DNA of 64,000 bases from positions 310,001-374,000 of the forward strand of contig NZ_PJMC01000001.1 in NCBI RefSeq assembly GCF_002892795.1, read 5' to 3'. Source of the DNA: Arthrobacter sp. AFG20. GTDB lineage: Bacteria > Actinomycetota > Actinomycetes > Actinomycetales > Micrococcaceae. Below are positions 45,668-54,904 of the stretch, one piece after another; position 1 is the first letter of the stretch; every line of letters starts with the position of its first letter. The notes beneath the pieces were generated by a model. The model saw nothing but the letters and a program-made list of their open reading frames with translations, was not told the DNA's origin and did no database searches. Position numbers and translations under genes: made by a program.

Positions 45668-46111
45668 GTGGCTGATACGTCCGAACACACAGGCAAGCGC
45701 CCCGCCGACACGAGGAACACCGGTCCCGGCAGGCTCCTCATCGCCGTCTACGCCATCTTTGCCATTTCGGCCACCGCCCGGGCCGGCTATCAGACCCTCA
45801 CCAAGTTCTCCGAAGCCCCGCTGGCCTACCTGCTCTCCGCGTTCGCCGCTGTCGTCTACGTCGTGGCCACGGTGTCGCTGGCCAAGGCCGGCCGCACCTG
45901 GTTCAAGGTGTCCCTGGTCGCCGTCCTGGTGGAACTGGTCGGCGTCATTGTCGTGGGGGCGCTGAGCCTGTTCGACCCCGTGCAGTTCCCGCACGAAACC
46001 GTGTGGTCCGCGTTTGGCCGCGGCTACGCCTTCGTTCCCTTCATCCTGCCGATTCTTGGCCTCATCTGGCTTTACCGACGGCGGCCCGCAGCCCCTGCCG
46101 CACGGATCTAG
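45668..46111 (+). CDS. Small membrane protein after truB
   Basis: 147 residues with a hydrophilic N-terminus and four membrane segments (LLIAVYAIFAISATARA, YLLSAFAAVVYVVATVSLA, VSLVAVLVELVGVIVVGAL, FVPFILPILGLIWLY), ending in a basic YRRRPAAPAARI tail. Widespread but uncharacterised in Actinobacteria as far as I can tell. GGAAGA lies ten bases before GTG 45668; a GTG at 45650 is the alternative start. Its stop overlaps the stop of the convergent DUF937 gene. Confidence 0.72.
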   Translation: MADTSEHTGKRPADTRNTGPGRLLIAVYAIFAISATARAGYQTLTKFSEAPLAYLLSAFAAVVYVVATVSLAKAGRTWFKVSLVAVLVELVGVIVVGALSLFDPVQFPHETVWSAFGRGYAFVPFILPILGLIWLYRRRPAAPAARI

Positions 46112-46893
46112 CGGTTCTCGTCCGGCAGGTCCACTTCGATCAGCTCGCCGGGCGTCACCGACCGGTGCGAGGGTGGCGCCGAATCGTTAGTTTGCCCTGA
46201 ATCGTTCGGTTGCGCCGGGCCGGATTGCGTGGGTGGTTCCTGGTCCTGCTCCGTCAGCGGAGCCTGCTGGGGCTGCGAGCCGCCGCCAAGAATGCCGCCA
46301 AGGATATCGCCAAGGCCGCCCGAACCTAGCCCTCCTGATCCGGGCCCGCCCGCGCCCTGTCCACCGGTGCCCTGCCCGCCGGAACCAAGCCCGCCGAGGC
46401 TGCCGCCCAGGATTCCCCCGAGGATGCTTCCCAAGTCAATTCCGCCTCCACCGGTAGGGGAGGGCTGCGCTCCGGAACCCTGCCCGCCGCCGAGGACCTT
46501 TTTGGCCAGATAAGACATGACGATCGGGGCGAGGATCGGCAGCAGCTTGCGGACGAGGTCCCCGCCAACTCCGCCGAGGTTCGCTGTTCCCGCCAACTGA
46601 TTGGCCACCTGGTCCTGCTGGCCGCCGAAGACGTGGCCAACGATCTTTTCGCCGTCCTGGGTGTCAACCTGCGACGGGTCCACGCCGACGTCGGCCAGTC
46701 CGTTCCGGTGCCTGGCCAGCTCGGATTCAAGCGCAGCAGCGCCATCCGGCGCCTGGACGTTGCTCTGCATTCCGGCAAGCAGCGTCGGCACTGCGGCTTC
46801 CACGGCGGCCTGGGCGGACGCCGTATCGGTCCCCAGCAGGGAGGCGATCTGCTGGACAGGGATCTGTCCCAGCAACTCCTGGATATCACTCAT
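46108..46893 (-). CDS. DUF937 protein
   Basis: 261 residues. The N-terminal 140 residues match DUF937 (LGQIPVQQIASLLGTDTASAQAAVEAAVPTLLAGMQSN, GEKIVGHVFGGQQDQVANQLAG, LLPILAPIVMSYLAKKVLGG); the rest is Gly-rich (GGILGGSLGGLGSGGQGTGG) and then acidic/Pro-rich. It has no signal peptide or membrane helix. The function of the family is unknown. GGAAGGAG precedes the ATG at 46893. Confidence 0.85.
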   Translation of the reverse strand: MSDIQELLGQIPVQQIASLLGTDTASAQAAVEAAVPTLLAGMQSNVQAPDGAAALESELARHRNGLADVGVDPSQVDTQDGEKIVGHVFGGQQDQVANQLAGTANLGGVGGDLVRKLLPILAPIVMSYLAKKVLGGGQGSGAQPSPTGGGGIDLGSILGGILGGSLGGLGSGGQGTGGQGAGGPGSGGLGSGGLGDILGGILGGGSQPQQAPLTEQDQEPPTQSGPAQPNDSGQTNDSAPPSHRSVTPGELIEVDLPDENR

Positions 46894-47178
46894 GGCGTGG
46901 CTCCTTCCCGCCCGATCATCTCGCAGGCGATCCGTGCAGTTGAAACGCGAATGAAATTCGAAGGCTCAGGGCAGTGCTGCCCGGGCCGCTGCCTTTGCAT
47001 CCTAGCGGGGCGTACCTGCAGACGGTAGGCCGACCCGGGTTGCGCCCAGCGCGGTCCACCAGGCCACCGGCCCGCACCCCGGGGCGTCCGTGACCGGCAG
47101 TGATTGCGGGTAACCTTAGAGAGTTCCGGGCCTGGCGCGCCGGAAGCAAGTTCTGGCAGGCAGTAAAAGGCGAGGTTG

Positions 47179-48162
47179 ATGGTCCACATCTGGAATGATC
47201 CGACCGAGGTCCCCGAAGACTTTGGTCCTTCCGTTGTCACTATCGGCAATTTCGACGGCGTCCACCGCGGCCACCAGCAGGTGCTGTCCCAACTCATCAG
47301 GACCGCGCGGCTGAACAACGCCAAGTCGGTTGCCGTGACGTTCGACCCCCATCCGGCACTGGTCCACCGGCCGGAAAGCGCGCCAGAGCTGATCATGGGC
47401 CTGCAGGACAAACTCCAGGCCCTCGGCGAGCTCGGACTGGACGCCGTTCTGGTCATGAAGTACTCCCTGGAGCTCGCCGGCCTTACCCCGGAAGAGTTCG
47501 TCGGCTCGGTCCTCGTGGACAGCCTCCACGCCAGCCACGTTGTCATCGGCCACGACACCCGCTTCGGCAAGGGCAACTCCGGGGACCTGAACACCATGCA
47601 GGATCTGGGGGAGAAGTTCGGCTTCGAGGTGCTGGTGATCAGCGAGTTCGGCTCGGAAGGCTTCCCGCTGCATGACGACGGCGGGACGGACCGCCGCTGC
47701 TCCTCGACCTGGGTGCGCGAAGCGCTGCGGGAGGGAGACGTCGGCACCGCCGGCGCTGTCCTTGGCCGCGCACACCGGATGCGGGGCGAGGTGGTCCACG
47801 GCGCCGCGCGCGGCCGGGACCTCGGTTTCCCCACCGCCAACCTCTCCAGCGATGCGAGCGGACTGATTCCGGGGGACGGCATCTACGCGGGCTGGCTCGT
47901 GGACGAGGCGGGGACGCGCTGGCCCGCCGCCATCTCCGTTGGCTCCAACCCCACCTTCGACGGTGTGAGCCGCCAGGTGGAGGCGCACGTCATCGACAGG
48001 CCCGAAGAGCGCATCGAGGACTTCGATCTGTACGGCCAGACAGTAGTTGTGGAGTTCGTGGCCAGGCTCCGCGGCATGGTGGCATACCGTGGGCCTGAAG
48101 CCCTCGTGGAGCAGATGCGCCAGGACGTCCTGCAGACGCACGACATCCTGCTCAAGCGCTGA
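47179..48162 (+). CDS. ribF: Bifunctional riboflavin kinase/FAD synthetase
   Basis: 327 residues: N-terminal adenylyltransferase domain with IGNFDGVHRGHQQVL and VVIGHDTRFGKGNSGD, then a flavokinase domain with GRDLGFPTANLSSD and GVSRQVEAHVID. It phosphorylates riboflavin to FMN and adenylates it to FAD. The ATG at 47179 is used; a TTG three bases earlier is possible. The 285-base gap before it (46894-47178) has no gene; GTAACCTTAGAG at 47110-47121 may hold a -10. Confidence 0.94.
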   Translation: MVHIWNDPTEVPEDFGPSVVTIGNFDGVHRGHQQVLSQLIRTARLNNAKSVAVTFDPHPALVHRPESAPELIMGLQDKLQALGELGLDAVLVMKYSLELAGLTPEEFVGSVLVDSLHASHVVIGHDTRFGKGNSGDLNTMQDLGEKFGFEVLVISEFGSEGFPLHDDGGTDRRCSSTWVREALREGDVGTAGAVLGRAHRMRGEVVHGAARGRDLGFPTANLSSDASGLIPGDGIYAGWLVDEAGTRWPAAISVGSNPTFDGVSRQVEAHVIDRPEERIEDFDLYGQTVVVEFVARLRGMVAYRGPEALVEQMRQDVLQTHDILLKR

Positions 48163-48231
48163 CCCGCCTGAACCTCCGGGCCTGCAACACACCGTCCCGC
48201 ATCACACAGTATTGGCAAGGAAGGCGACGCT

Positions 48232-49086
48232 GTGACCGTAGAGAAGAACACCAGGAAACTGGACGAGGGCATTGTGCGCGATTTCAGTTCCCGCATGAGT
48301 TACGCGTCCTACCTTCAGCTGCCCACGCTGCTCAGCGCCCAGCAGCCCGTCAGCGTCCCGGAACACCATGACGAATTGCTCTTCATCATCCAGCACCAGA
48401 CCACGGAGCTGTGGCTGAAGCTGGTGCTCCACGAGCTCCGCAGTGCCGCCCAGTGGCTGCGTTCCGATGACCTCGGTTCGGCCCTGAAGGGCATCGCGCG
48501 GGTCAAGCACATCCAGAAGACCCTCACCGAACAGTGGTCCGTCCTAGCCACGCTGACACCCACCGAGTACGCGGAATTCCGCGGGTTCCTGGGCAATTCA
48601 TCCGGATTCCAGTCCAGCCAGTACCGTGCCGTGGAGTTCGTGCTGGGCAACAAGAACAGGAAGATGCTTCCCGTCTTCGAATCGGACCCCGATGCCCACG
48701 CCCTGCTCACCGAAGTCCTGCACGCGCCGAGCATCTACGACGAATTCCTCGCTTACCTGCACCGCCAGGGCTTCCACGTGCCCGAGGAAGTACTCAACAG
48801 GGATGTCACCCGGGCGCATGAGTTTGAACCGGGGCTGGTGCCTCTCTTCAAGCACATCTACGAGAACGCTGCGCAGAACTGGGGAGCGTATGAGGCGTGC
48901 GAGGAGCTGGTTGACCTTGAGGACAACTTCCAGCTGTGGCGCTTCCGGCACCTGCGCACAGTGCAACGGACCATCGGCATGAAAACGGGGACCGGCGGCT
49001 CCACCGGGGCGGCGTTCCTGCAAAAGGCCCTTGAGCTGACGTTCTTCCCGGAGCTGTTCGCCGTGCGTACGGAGATCGGGCAGTGA
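48232..49086 (+). CDS. kynA: Tryptophan 2,3-dioxygenase
   Basis: 284 residues. SYASYLQLPTLLSAQQP, HHDELLFIIQHQTTELWLKLVLHEL and the C-terminal RHLRTVQRTIGMKTGTGGSTGAAFL match heme tryptophan dioxygenases, which make N-formylkynurenine. GGAAGG precedes the GTG at 48232. It overlaps kynU in GTGA, so the two are co-translated. No formamidase (kynB) gene is next to them. Confidence 0.94.
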   Translation: MTVEKNTRKLDEGIVRDFSSRMSYASYLQLPTLLSAQQPVSVPEHHDELLFIIQHQTTELWLKLVLHELRSAAQWLRSDDLGSALKGIARVKHIQKTLTEQWSVLATLTPTEYAEFRGFLGNSSGFQSSQYRAVEFVLGNKNRKMLPVFESDPDAHALLTEVLHAPSIYDEFLAYLHRQGFHVPEEVLNRDVTRAHEFEPGLVPLFKHIYENAAQNWGAYEACEELVDLEDNFQLWRFRHLRTVQRTIGMKTGTGGSTGAAFLQKALELTFFPELFAVRTEIGQ

Positions 49087-50366
49087 CCGCCCTGGACGGC
49101 TCGGGTGACCTGACCGGCGCCGGAGAGCTGGGCACGCAACCAGCCGACGCCCTGCTTCAAAAGGCCTCGCGCCTCGATGCTGAAGACCGCCTGGCCCGGT
49201 ACCGGGACCTGTTCATCGGCGCGGACACCGAGCTGTCCTACCTCGACGGCAACTCCCTGGGCCGCCCGCTCAAGCGGACCGCAGGTGACATAACCACCTT
49301 CATCCAGGAGGGCTGGGGCAGTCGCCTGATCAGGGGCTGGGACGAGGAATGGCTGGACATGCCCCAGGCCATCGGCGATCAGCTGGGGCGGGCGGTGCTG
49401 GGCGCCGCCGCAGGCCAGACCATCATCGCCGACTCCACCACCGTGGTGCTGTACAAGCTGATCCGGGCGGCGCTGGCCGCCGTCGTGGATCCGGCGCGGA
49501 CAGAGATCATAGTGGACACGGACAACTTTCCCACCGACCGGTACCTCGTCGAAGGCATCGCCAGGGAGGAGGGCCTGACGCTGCGCTGGATCGAGTCGGA
49601 TCCCGCCTCCGGTGTCCACCTCGATCAGGTGAGGGAGGCTGTGGGGCCGGCCACCGCCGTCGTCCTCCTCAGCCACGTGGCCTACCGTTCCGGTTACCTG
49701 GCGGACCTGCCGGCCATCACGGCGGCAGTGCACGACGCCGGCGGGCTGGTGGTCTGGGACCTGTGCCACTCCGCCGGGTCAGTGGAGCTGCAGCTGGACG
49801 CCTGGAATGTTGACTTTGCCGCGGGCTGCACCTACAAGTACCTGAACGGCGGGCCGGGCTCGCCCGCCTTCGCCTACGTCAACGACCGGCACCTGTCCGG
49901 ACTCGCGCAGCCCATCTGGGGATGGATGGGCAGGAAGGATGCGTTCGAGATGGGGCCCGGCTACGAACCGGCCGCCGGTATCCGCGGTTTCCTGAGCGGC
50001 ACGCCTGCCATCTTCGGAATGATCGCCATGCGAGGCACCCTGGACCTGATTGAAGAGGCCGGCATGGCGGCCATCCGCGAAAAGTCGCGGCAGCTGACCG
50101 CCTACGCCCTGGAACTGCACGATGCCTGGCTCGCGCCGGCTGGCGTGAGGCTTGCCACGCCGCGGAATGCCGACCGCCGCGGGGGCCACATCACCGTTGA
50201 TCATCCCGCCTTCCGGGAGGTGACTGCGGCGCTGTGGGAGAGGGATGTGATCCCCGACTTCCGGGCGCCGCAGGGCATCAGGATTGGACTTTCGCCGCTG
50301 AGCACGGGCTTTGCGGAACTCCACCGCGGCATGGCAGCCATCCGGGACCTGCTTCCGGAGGCCTGA
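49083..50366 (+). CDS. kynU: Kynureninase
   Basis: 427 residues of the PLP-dependent kynureninase family: YLDGNSLGRPLKRT, WDLCHSAGSVELQLD and the PLP Lys in GCTYKYLNGGPGSPAFAYV. It cleaves kynurenine to anthranilate and alanine. With KynA it gives tryptophan breakdown to anthranilate; the N-formylkynurenine deformylation step must be served by an enzyme coded elsewhere or proceed spontaneously. Starts at GTG 49083 inside the kynA stop. Confidence 0.94.
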   Translation: MTALDGSGDLTGAGELGTQPADALLQKASRLDAEDRLARYRDLFIGADTELSYLDGNSLGRPLKRTAGDITTFIQEGWGSRLIRGWDEEWLDMPQAIGDQLGRAVLGAAAGQTIIADSTTVVLYKLIRAALAAVVDPARTEIIVDTDNFPTDRYLVEGIAREEGLTLRWIESDPASGVHLDQVREAVGPATAVVLLSHVAYRSGYLADLPAITAAVHDAGGLVVWDLCHSAGSVELQLDAWNVDFAAGCTYKYLNGGPGSPAFAYVNDRHLSGLAQPIWGWMGRKDAFEMGPGYEPAAGIRGFLSGTPAIFGMIAMRGTLDLIEEAGMAAIREKSRQLTAYALELHDAWLAPAGVRLATPRNADRRGGHITVDHPAFREVTAALWERDVIPDFRAPQGIRIGLSPLSTGFAELHRGMAAIRDLLPEA

Positions 50367-50477
50367 ACCGCAACCCGGAAGCACTGTTGCCGTTTCGACA
50401 AGATTGCAACACGGCCGGTAAACTAAGCGGTGGATCCGGCTGCAGTCCGTGGTTGCTGGATCCTGCCTTGTGCGGAA

Positions 50478-50491
50478 ACTTCTTCGGAAGT
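50478..50491 (+). promoter_or_regulatory. UUCG-tetraloop hairpin in the rpsO leader
   Basis: ACTTC-TTCG-GAAGT, a very stable tetraloop stem, 66 bases before rpsO. GGATCC occurs twice upstream (about 50433 and 50456) and can pair over a 17-base loop. S15 is known to regulate its own mRNA through leaders of diverse structure; that this is one is inference. Confidence 0.4.
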
Positions 50492-50556
50492 CGGCACCGG
50501 CACCCCCGGCAGTGAAGTACTGACTCGGGCCTCACGGCACATCTCTAGGAGTTATT

Positions 50557-50826
50557 GTGGCACTTGACGCCGCCGTAAAGCAGTCCATCATCAAGGATTT
50601 CGCAACGTCCGAGGGCGACACCGGCTCGCCGGAGGTCCAGATTGCGGTCCTGACTCAGCGGATCAAGGATCTGACTGAGCACATGAAGGAGCACAAGCAC
50701 GACTTCCACACCCAGCGCGGTCTGCTGGCCATGGTTGGTCGCCGCAAGCGCATGCTGACTTACCTGAAGAACACCGACATCGCCCGCTACCGTTCGCTCA
50801 TCGAGCGTCTCGGCCTGCGCCGCTAG
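50557..50826 (+). CDS. rpsO: Ribosomal protein S15
   Basis: 89 residues, the normal length: [59 protein letters not shown]15 binds the central domain of 16S rRNA early in 30S assembly. GGAGT lies five bases before the GTG at 50557. pnp follows after a long structured gap, the classic rpsO-pnp order. Confidence 0.97.
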   Translation: MALDAAVKQSIIKDFATSEGDTGSPEVQIAVLTQRIKDLTEHMKEHKHDFHTQRGLLAMVGRRKRMLTYLKNTDIARYRSLIERLGLRR

Positions 50827-50835
50827 TCTGGTTTG

Positions 50836-50870
50836 GGGGCGGCCCTTTCCTTGCCGGAACGGGCCGCCCC
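50836..50870 (+). terminator. Long hairpin between rpsO and pnp
   Basis: GGGGCGGCCC (50836-50845) with GGGCCGCCCC (50861-50870), extended inside by TTCC/GGAA around a 5-base loop. There is no U-tract. It may be a partial terminator or a double-strand endonuclease target between rpsO and pnp, as in E. coli. Confidence 0.65.
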
Positions 50871-50894
50871 GTCAGTAGTACATAAAAACTAAAC

Positions 50895-51064
50895 AGGAGG
50901 ATCAACCGCATCACGCATTCGCGGTCCTCGGTAGTGATCCCCGGGAAGCTTCGCTGACAGAAGCCGGCCCGTGGGTCTCGATCGATGACCGGGTGCAGGG
51001 CCAGTAGACAGATGCTGGCTGGGTTGATGCGGCTGGACTTCCGTTAAATAAAAAGAAACGGAGG
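50895..51064 (+). ncRNA. Structured pnp 5' leader, candidate Actino-pnp RNA motif
   Basis: Three successive stems are visible: GGATCA/TGATCC (50899-50904 and 50935-50940) enclosing ACCGC/GCGGT (50905-50909 and 50921-50925); CCGG/CGG with GCTTC/GAAGC (50948-50952 and 50960-50964); and a last hairpin on the pnp ribosome site. An Actino-pnp motif has been described in 5' regions of actinobacterial PNPase genes; place and gene agree, but I cannot align to the model. AGGAGG at 50895-50900 has no ATG, GTG or TTG at normal distance. Confidence 0.6.
51038..51064 (+). promoter_or_regulatory. Hairpin sequestering the pnp ribosome-binding site
   Basis: CTTCCGTT (51038-51045) pairs with AACGGAGG (51057-51064), eight pairs with one T-G wobble, around an A-rich 11-base loop. 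The right arm contains the entire GGAGG of pnp, eight bases before TTG 51073. Opening and closing would switch translation. Confidence 0.6.
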
Positions 51065-51072
51065 TGACTCTC

Positions 51073-53337
51073 TTGGAGGGTCCCGAAATCCAGTTCTCAG
51101 AAGCAGTCATTGACAATGGCCGCTTTGGCAAGCGTGTAATCCGCTTCGAAACCGGCCGCCTTGCCAAGCAGGCAGCTGGCGCAGCCATGGTGTACATCGA
51201 CGAGGACACCGCGCTGCTCTCTGCCACCACCGCCGGCAAGCACCCGCGTGAAGGCTTTGACTTTTTCCCGCTCACGGTTGACGTCGAAGAGCGCATGTAC
51301 GCTGCCGGCCGCATCCCGGGCTCGTTCTTCCGCCGTGAAGGCCGCCCGTCCACGGAAGCCATCCTGGCCTGCCGCCTGATGGACCGCCCGCTGCGCCCCG
51401 CGTTCGTCAAGGGCCTGCGCAACGAGGTCCAGATTGTCGTCACCGTCCTGGCAATCAACCCGGACGAGCTCTACGACGTCGTGGCCATCAACGCCTCCTC
51501 GATGTCCACCCAGCTCTCCGGCCTGCCCTTCTCGGGCCCGATCGGTGGCGTCCGCGTTGCCCTCGTCGCCGACGAGCAGGGTTCGCAGTGGGTTGCCTTC
51601 CCGAAGCACTCCCAGCTCGAGAACTCCGTCTTCAACATGGTCGTAGCTGGCCGCGTTGCAGGTGACGACGTCGCCATCATGATGGTCGAAGCCGAAGCCA
51701 CGGACAACTCCTGGAGCCTCATCAAGGAACAGGGCGCCACCGCCCCCACCGAAGAGGTTGTTTCCGAGGGCCTGGAGGCTGCCAAGCCGTTCATCAAGGC
51801 ACTCTGCGAAGCCCAGCAGGACCTGGCTGCCCGCGCCGCCAAGCCCACCGTCGAGTTTCCCGTCTTCCTGGACTACCAGGACGACGTGTACGCCGCCGTC
51901 GAGGCTGCTGCCGCGGAGAAGCTCACCGCTGTCTTCCAGATCGCCGACAAGCAGGACCGCGACAACGCAGCGGACGAGCTGAAGGATGAGGTTGTTGGCT
52001 CCCTGGCCGGGCAGTTCGAAGGCCGCGAGAAGGAGCTGTCCGCAGCGTTCCGCTCTGTGACCAAGCACGTGGTCCGCCAGCGCATCCTCAAGGACCAGAT
52101 CCGCATCGATGGACGTGGCCTGACGGACATCCGCCAGCTCACCGCCGAGGTCGAGGTCCTGCCCCGCGTTCACGGTTCCGCCATCTTCGAACGCGGCGAA
52201 ACCCAGATCATGGGCGTCACCACGCTGAACATGCTGAAGATGGAACAGCAGATCGACTCGCTGTCGCCGGTAACGCGCAAGCGCTACATGCACAACTACA
52301 ACTTCCCGCCGTACTCCACCGGTGAGACCGGCCGCGTTGGTTCCCCGAAGCGCCGCGAAATCGGCCACGGTGCCCTGGCCGAGCGCGCGCTCGTCCCGGT
52401 GCTGCCGTCCCGCGAGGAGTTCCCGTACGCCATCCGCCAGGTGTCCGAAGCCCTCGGCTCCAACGGCTCCACCTCCATGGGCTCGGTCTGCGCCTCGACG
52501 CTGTCCATGCTCAATGCCGGTGTTCCGCTGAAGGCTGCCGTTGCCGGCATCGCCATGGGCCTGGTCTCCGATCAGGTGGACGGCCAGACCCGCTACGCCG
52601 CGCTGACCGACATCCTCGGCGCCGAAGATGCCTTCGGTGACATGGACTTCAAGGTTGCCGGTACTTCCGAGTTCGTCACCGCCATCCAGCTGGACACCAA
52701 GCTCGACGGCATCCCGGCGTCCGTGCTGGCAGCAGCACTGAAGCAGGCACGCGAGGCCCGCCTCCACATCCTCGAGGTCATCAACGCTGCGATCGACACC
52801 CCGGACGAGCTCTCCGAGTTCGCTCCGCGCGTCATCGCCGTCAAGATCCCCGTGGACAAGATCGGCGAGGTCATCGGCCCCAAGGGCAAGATGATCAACC
52901 AGATCCAGGAGGACACTGGCGCGGACATCTCGATCGAGGACGACGGCACGGTCTACATCGGCGCCACCAACGGCCCGTCTGCCGACGCAGCACGGTCCGC
53001 GATCAACGCCATCGCCAACCCGCAGGTTCCGGAAATCGGTGAGCGCTACCTGGGCACGGTCGTCAAGACCACGACCTTCGGCGCCTTCGTGTCCCTGACC
53101 CCGGGCAAGGACGGCCTGCTGCACATCTCCGAGCTGCGCAAGATCGCCGGCGGCAAGCGCGTGGACAATGTTGAGGACGTCGTCTCCGTGGGCCAGAAGA
53201 TCCAGGTCGAGATCACCAAGATCGATGACCGCGGAAAGCTGTCCCTGTCTCCGGTAGTGGCTGAAGAGGAAGGCGCCGGCGACGCCGACCGCGTTCACGC
53301 TTCCGCTCCGGCAGAAGGCTCGGACGCTTCCGAGTAG
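51073..53337 (+). CDS. pnp: Polyribonucleotide nucleotidyltransferase (PNPase)
   Basis: 754 residues: two RNase PH-like domains ([68 protein letters not shown]), a KH domain ([31 protein letters not shown]) and an S1 domain ([26 protein letters not shown]). It degrades RNA 3' to 5' with phosphate. TTG 51073 is chosen because GGAGG lies eight bases before it; the GTG at 51064 overlaps that site. The structured leader suggests autoregulation. Confidence 0.95.
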   Translation: MEGPEIQFSEAVIDNGRFGKRVIRFETGRLAKQAAGAAMVYIDEDTALLSATTAGKHPREGFDFFPLTVDVEERMYAAGRIPGSFFRREGRPSTEAILACRLMDRPLRPAFVKGLRNEVQIVVTVLAINPDELYDVVAINASSMSTQLSGLPFSGPIGGVRVALVADEQGSQWVAFPKHSQLENSVFNMVVAGRVAGDDVAIMMVEAEATDNSWSLIKEQGATAPTEEVVSEGLEAAKPFIKALCEAQQDLAARAAKPTVEFPVFLDYQDDVYAAVEAAAAEKLTAVFQIADKQDRDNAADELKDEVVGSLAGQFEGREKELSAAFRSVTKHVVRQRILKDQIRIDGRGLTDIRQLTAEVEVLPRVHGSAIFERGETQIMGVTTLNMLKMEQQIDSLSPVTRKRYMHNYNFPPYSTGETGRVGSPKRREIGHGALAERALVPVLPSREEFPYAIRQVSEALGSNGSTSMGSVCASTLSMLNAGVPLKAAVAGIAMGLVSDQVDGQTRYAALTDILGAEDAFGDMDFKVAGTSEFVTAIQLDTKLDGIPASVLAAALKQAREARLHILEVINAAIDTPDELSEFAPRVIAVKIPVDKIGEVIGPKGKMINQIQEDTGADISIEDDGTVYIGATNGPSADAARSAINAIANPQVPEIGERYLGTVVKTTTFGAFVSLTPGKDGLLHISELRKIAGGKRVDNVEDVVSVGQKIQVEITKIDDRGKLSLSPVVAEEEGAGDADRVHASAPAEGSDASE

Positions 53338-53376
53338 TTCCAGGCTCCGGCTAGCTACGCTGCCGGAACCCATAAA

Positions 53377-53415
53377 GGCGGGGCCGTTGGTTGTACCACC
53401 GGCCCCGCCCTTTTT
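53377..53415 (+). terminator. Intrinsic terminator of pnp
   Basis: GGCGGGGCCG (53377-53386) with CGGCCCCGCC (53400-53409), inner TGG/CCA pairing, followed by C and five T. 40 bases after the pnp stop. Confidence 0.92.
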
Positions 53416-53530
53416 AACCCACCCCCAAACCCGCTTGCGGCGCAAATAAGCCCATGTCAGAGCCACGCCGACGGCGGGGCCCGCTGGTACGATTGCAGGC
53501 AGATTTGGCTCCGCTTCCCGAAAGGCCTTG

Positions 53531-54874
53531 ATGACTGTCGTACCCCTGCCGCTGGAGCAGAACCATCCCGGCGACACCCTGATCCACGGAGCCGACGGCG
53601 GTTCGGAAGTCCGCCGTTCGGTCCTCCCCGGCGGCGTGCGTGTCCTGACCGAGGCGATGCCGGGGCAACGTTCGGCCACCATCGGGTTCTGGGTGGGCGT
53701 GGGGTCCCGCGACGAGGCTCCCGGGCAGCACGGCTCCACCCACTTCCTGGAGCATCTGCTGTTCAAAGGCACCAAACGCCGGACCGCCCTGGAGATTGCT
53801 TCGGCGTTCGACGAGGTGGGCGGTGAATCCAACGCCGCCACCGCGAAGGAGAGCACCTGCTACTTCGCCCGCGTGCTGGATACTGACCTGCCGATGGCCA
53901 TCGACGTCATCGCCGACATGATCACCGGCGCCGTGCTCGACCCTGCGGAGATGGAGCAGGAGCGGGACGTCATCCTCGAAGAGATCGCCATGGACAGCGA
54001 CGACCCCACGGACGTCGCCCATGAACACTTCGTCGCCGCCGTGCTCGGCACCCACCCGCTCGGGCGGCCCATTGGCGGCACTCCGGACGCGATCCGGGCC
54101 GTGGCGCGTGACTCCGTCTGGGACCACTACCGCCGTTACTACCGCCCGGACGAGCTCGTGATCACCGCCGCCGGCGGTTTGGAGCACGACGTCGTCTGCC
54201 GGCTTGTGGTGGATGCCCTCCACTCAGCAGGGTGGTCACTTGAGTCCGGGGCGGCCCCGGTGGAGCGCCGCTCCACCGAGCGCGCAGCGATCACCGGCAC
54301 CGCCGGGCTGCATGTGGTCACCCGCCCGGTGGAACAGGCCAACATCATCATGGGCTGTCCCACCATCGTGGCCACTGATGAGCGCCGCTACGTCATGAGC
54401 GTGCTGAACGCGGTGCTTGGCGGCGGTATGTCGTCACGGCTGTTCCAGGAGATCCGCGAAAAGCGAGGGCTCGTGTACTCCACGTACTCGTTCGCCTCGT
54501 CCTACGCCGACGCCGGCTACTTCGGCATGTACGCCGGCTGCACGCCCACGAAGGTCCGCCAGGTCCTGGAACTCCTCGGCGCAGAACTCGACAGTCTCGC
54601 GGCCGGCGGCATCTCGGAGGACGAACTTCGCAAGGCGGTCGGGCAGCTCTGCGGCGGGATCGTTTTGGCCCTCGAAGACACCGGCTCCCGCATGTCGCGG
54701 CTGGGCCGCGCCGAGCTGGTTTCCGGTGAATACCAGGACATCGACGAGACCCTGCGGCTCATCAAGGCCGTGACGGCGGAACAGGTCCAGGAGCTGGCCA
54801 GTGAGCTGGCTGCGGCCCCCCGGACCGTGACGGTGGTCGGCCCCTTCGACGAATCGGAAACCTTCGGGCTCTGA
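53531..54874 (+). CDS. M16 family zinc metalloprotease
   Basis: 447 residues of the pitrilysin/processing-peptidase type: the inverted zinc motif HFLEH (His71, Glu74, His75) in HGSTHFLEHLLFKGT, with the distal zinc ligand region ESNAATAKESTCY and RRYYRPDELVITAAGG, and a second inactive half (GGGMSSRLFQEIREKRGLVYSTYS). Genes of this type usually follow pnp. The substrate in bacteria is largely unknown. GAAAGG precedes the ATG at 53531. Confidence 0.92.
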   Translation: MTVVPLPLEQNHPGDTLIHGADGGSEVRRSVLPGGVRVLTEAMPGQRSATIGFWVGVGSRDEAPGQHGSTHFLEHLLFKGTKRRTALEIASAFDEVGGESNAATAKESTCYFARVLDTDLPMAIDVIADMITGAVLDPAEMEQERDVILEEIAMDSDDPTDVAHEHFVAAVLGTHPLGRPIGGTPDAIRAVARDSVWDHYRRYYRPDELVITAAGGLEHDVVCRLVVDALHSAGWSLESGAAPVERRSTERAAITGTAGLHVVTRPVEQANIIMGCPTIVATDERRYVMSVLNAVLGGGMSSRLFQEIREKRGLVYSTYSFASSYADAGYFGMYAGCTPTKVRQVLELLGAELDSLAAGGISEDELRKAVGQLCGGIVLALEDTGSRMSRLGRAELVSGEYQDIDETLRLIKAVTAEQVQELASELAAAPRTVTVVGPFDESETFGL

Positions 54875-54904
54875 ATCTACGGAAGTTCCGGCGTAGGAGG
54901 AATG

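Noticed and set aside
51097..53856. Very long open frame antisense to pnp and the M16 gene
   Set aside because: It mirrors codon structure of the plus-strand genes, has no ribosome site, and its composition (Asp/Val/Gly-rich) is that of a high-GC antisense shadow. pnp is unmistakable on the other strand.
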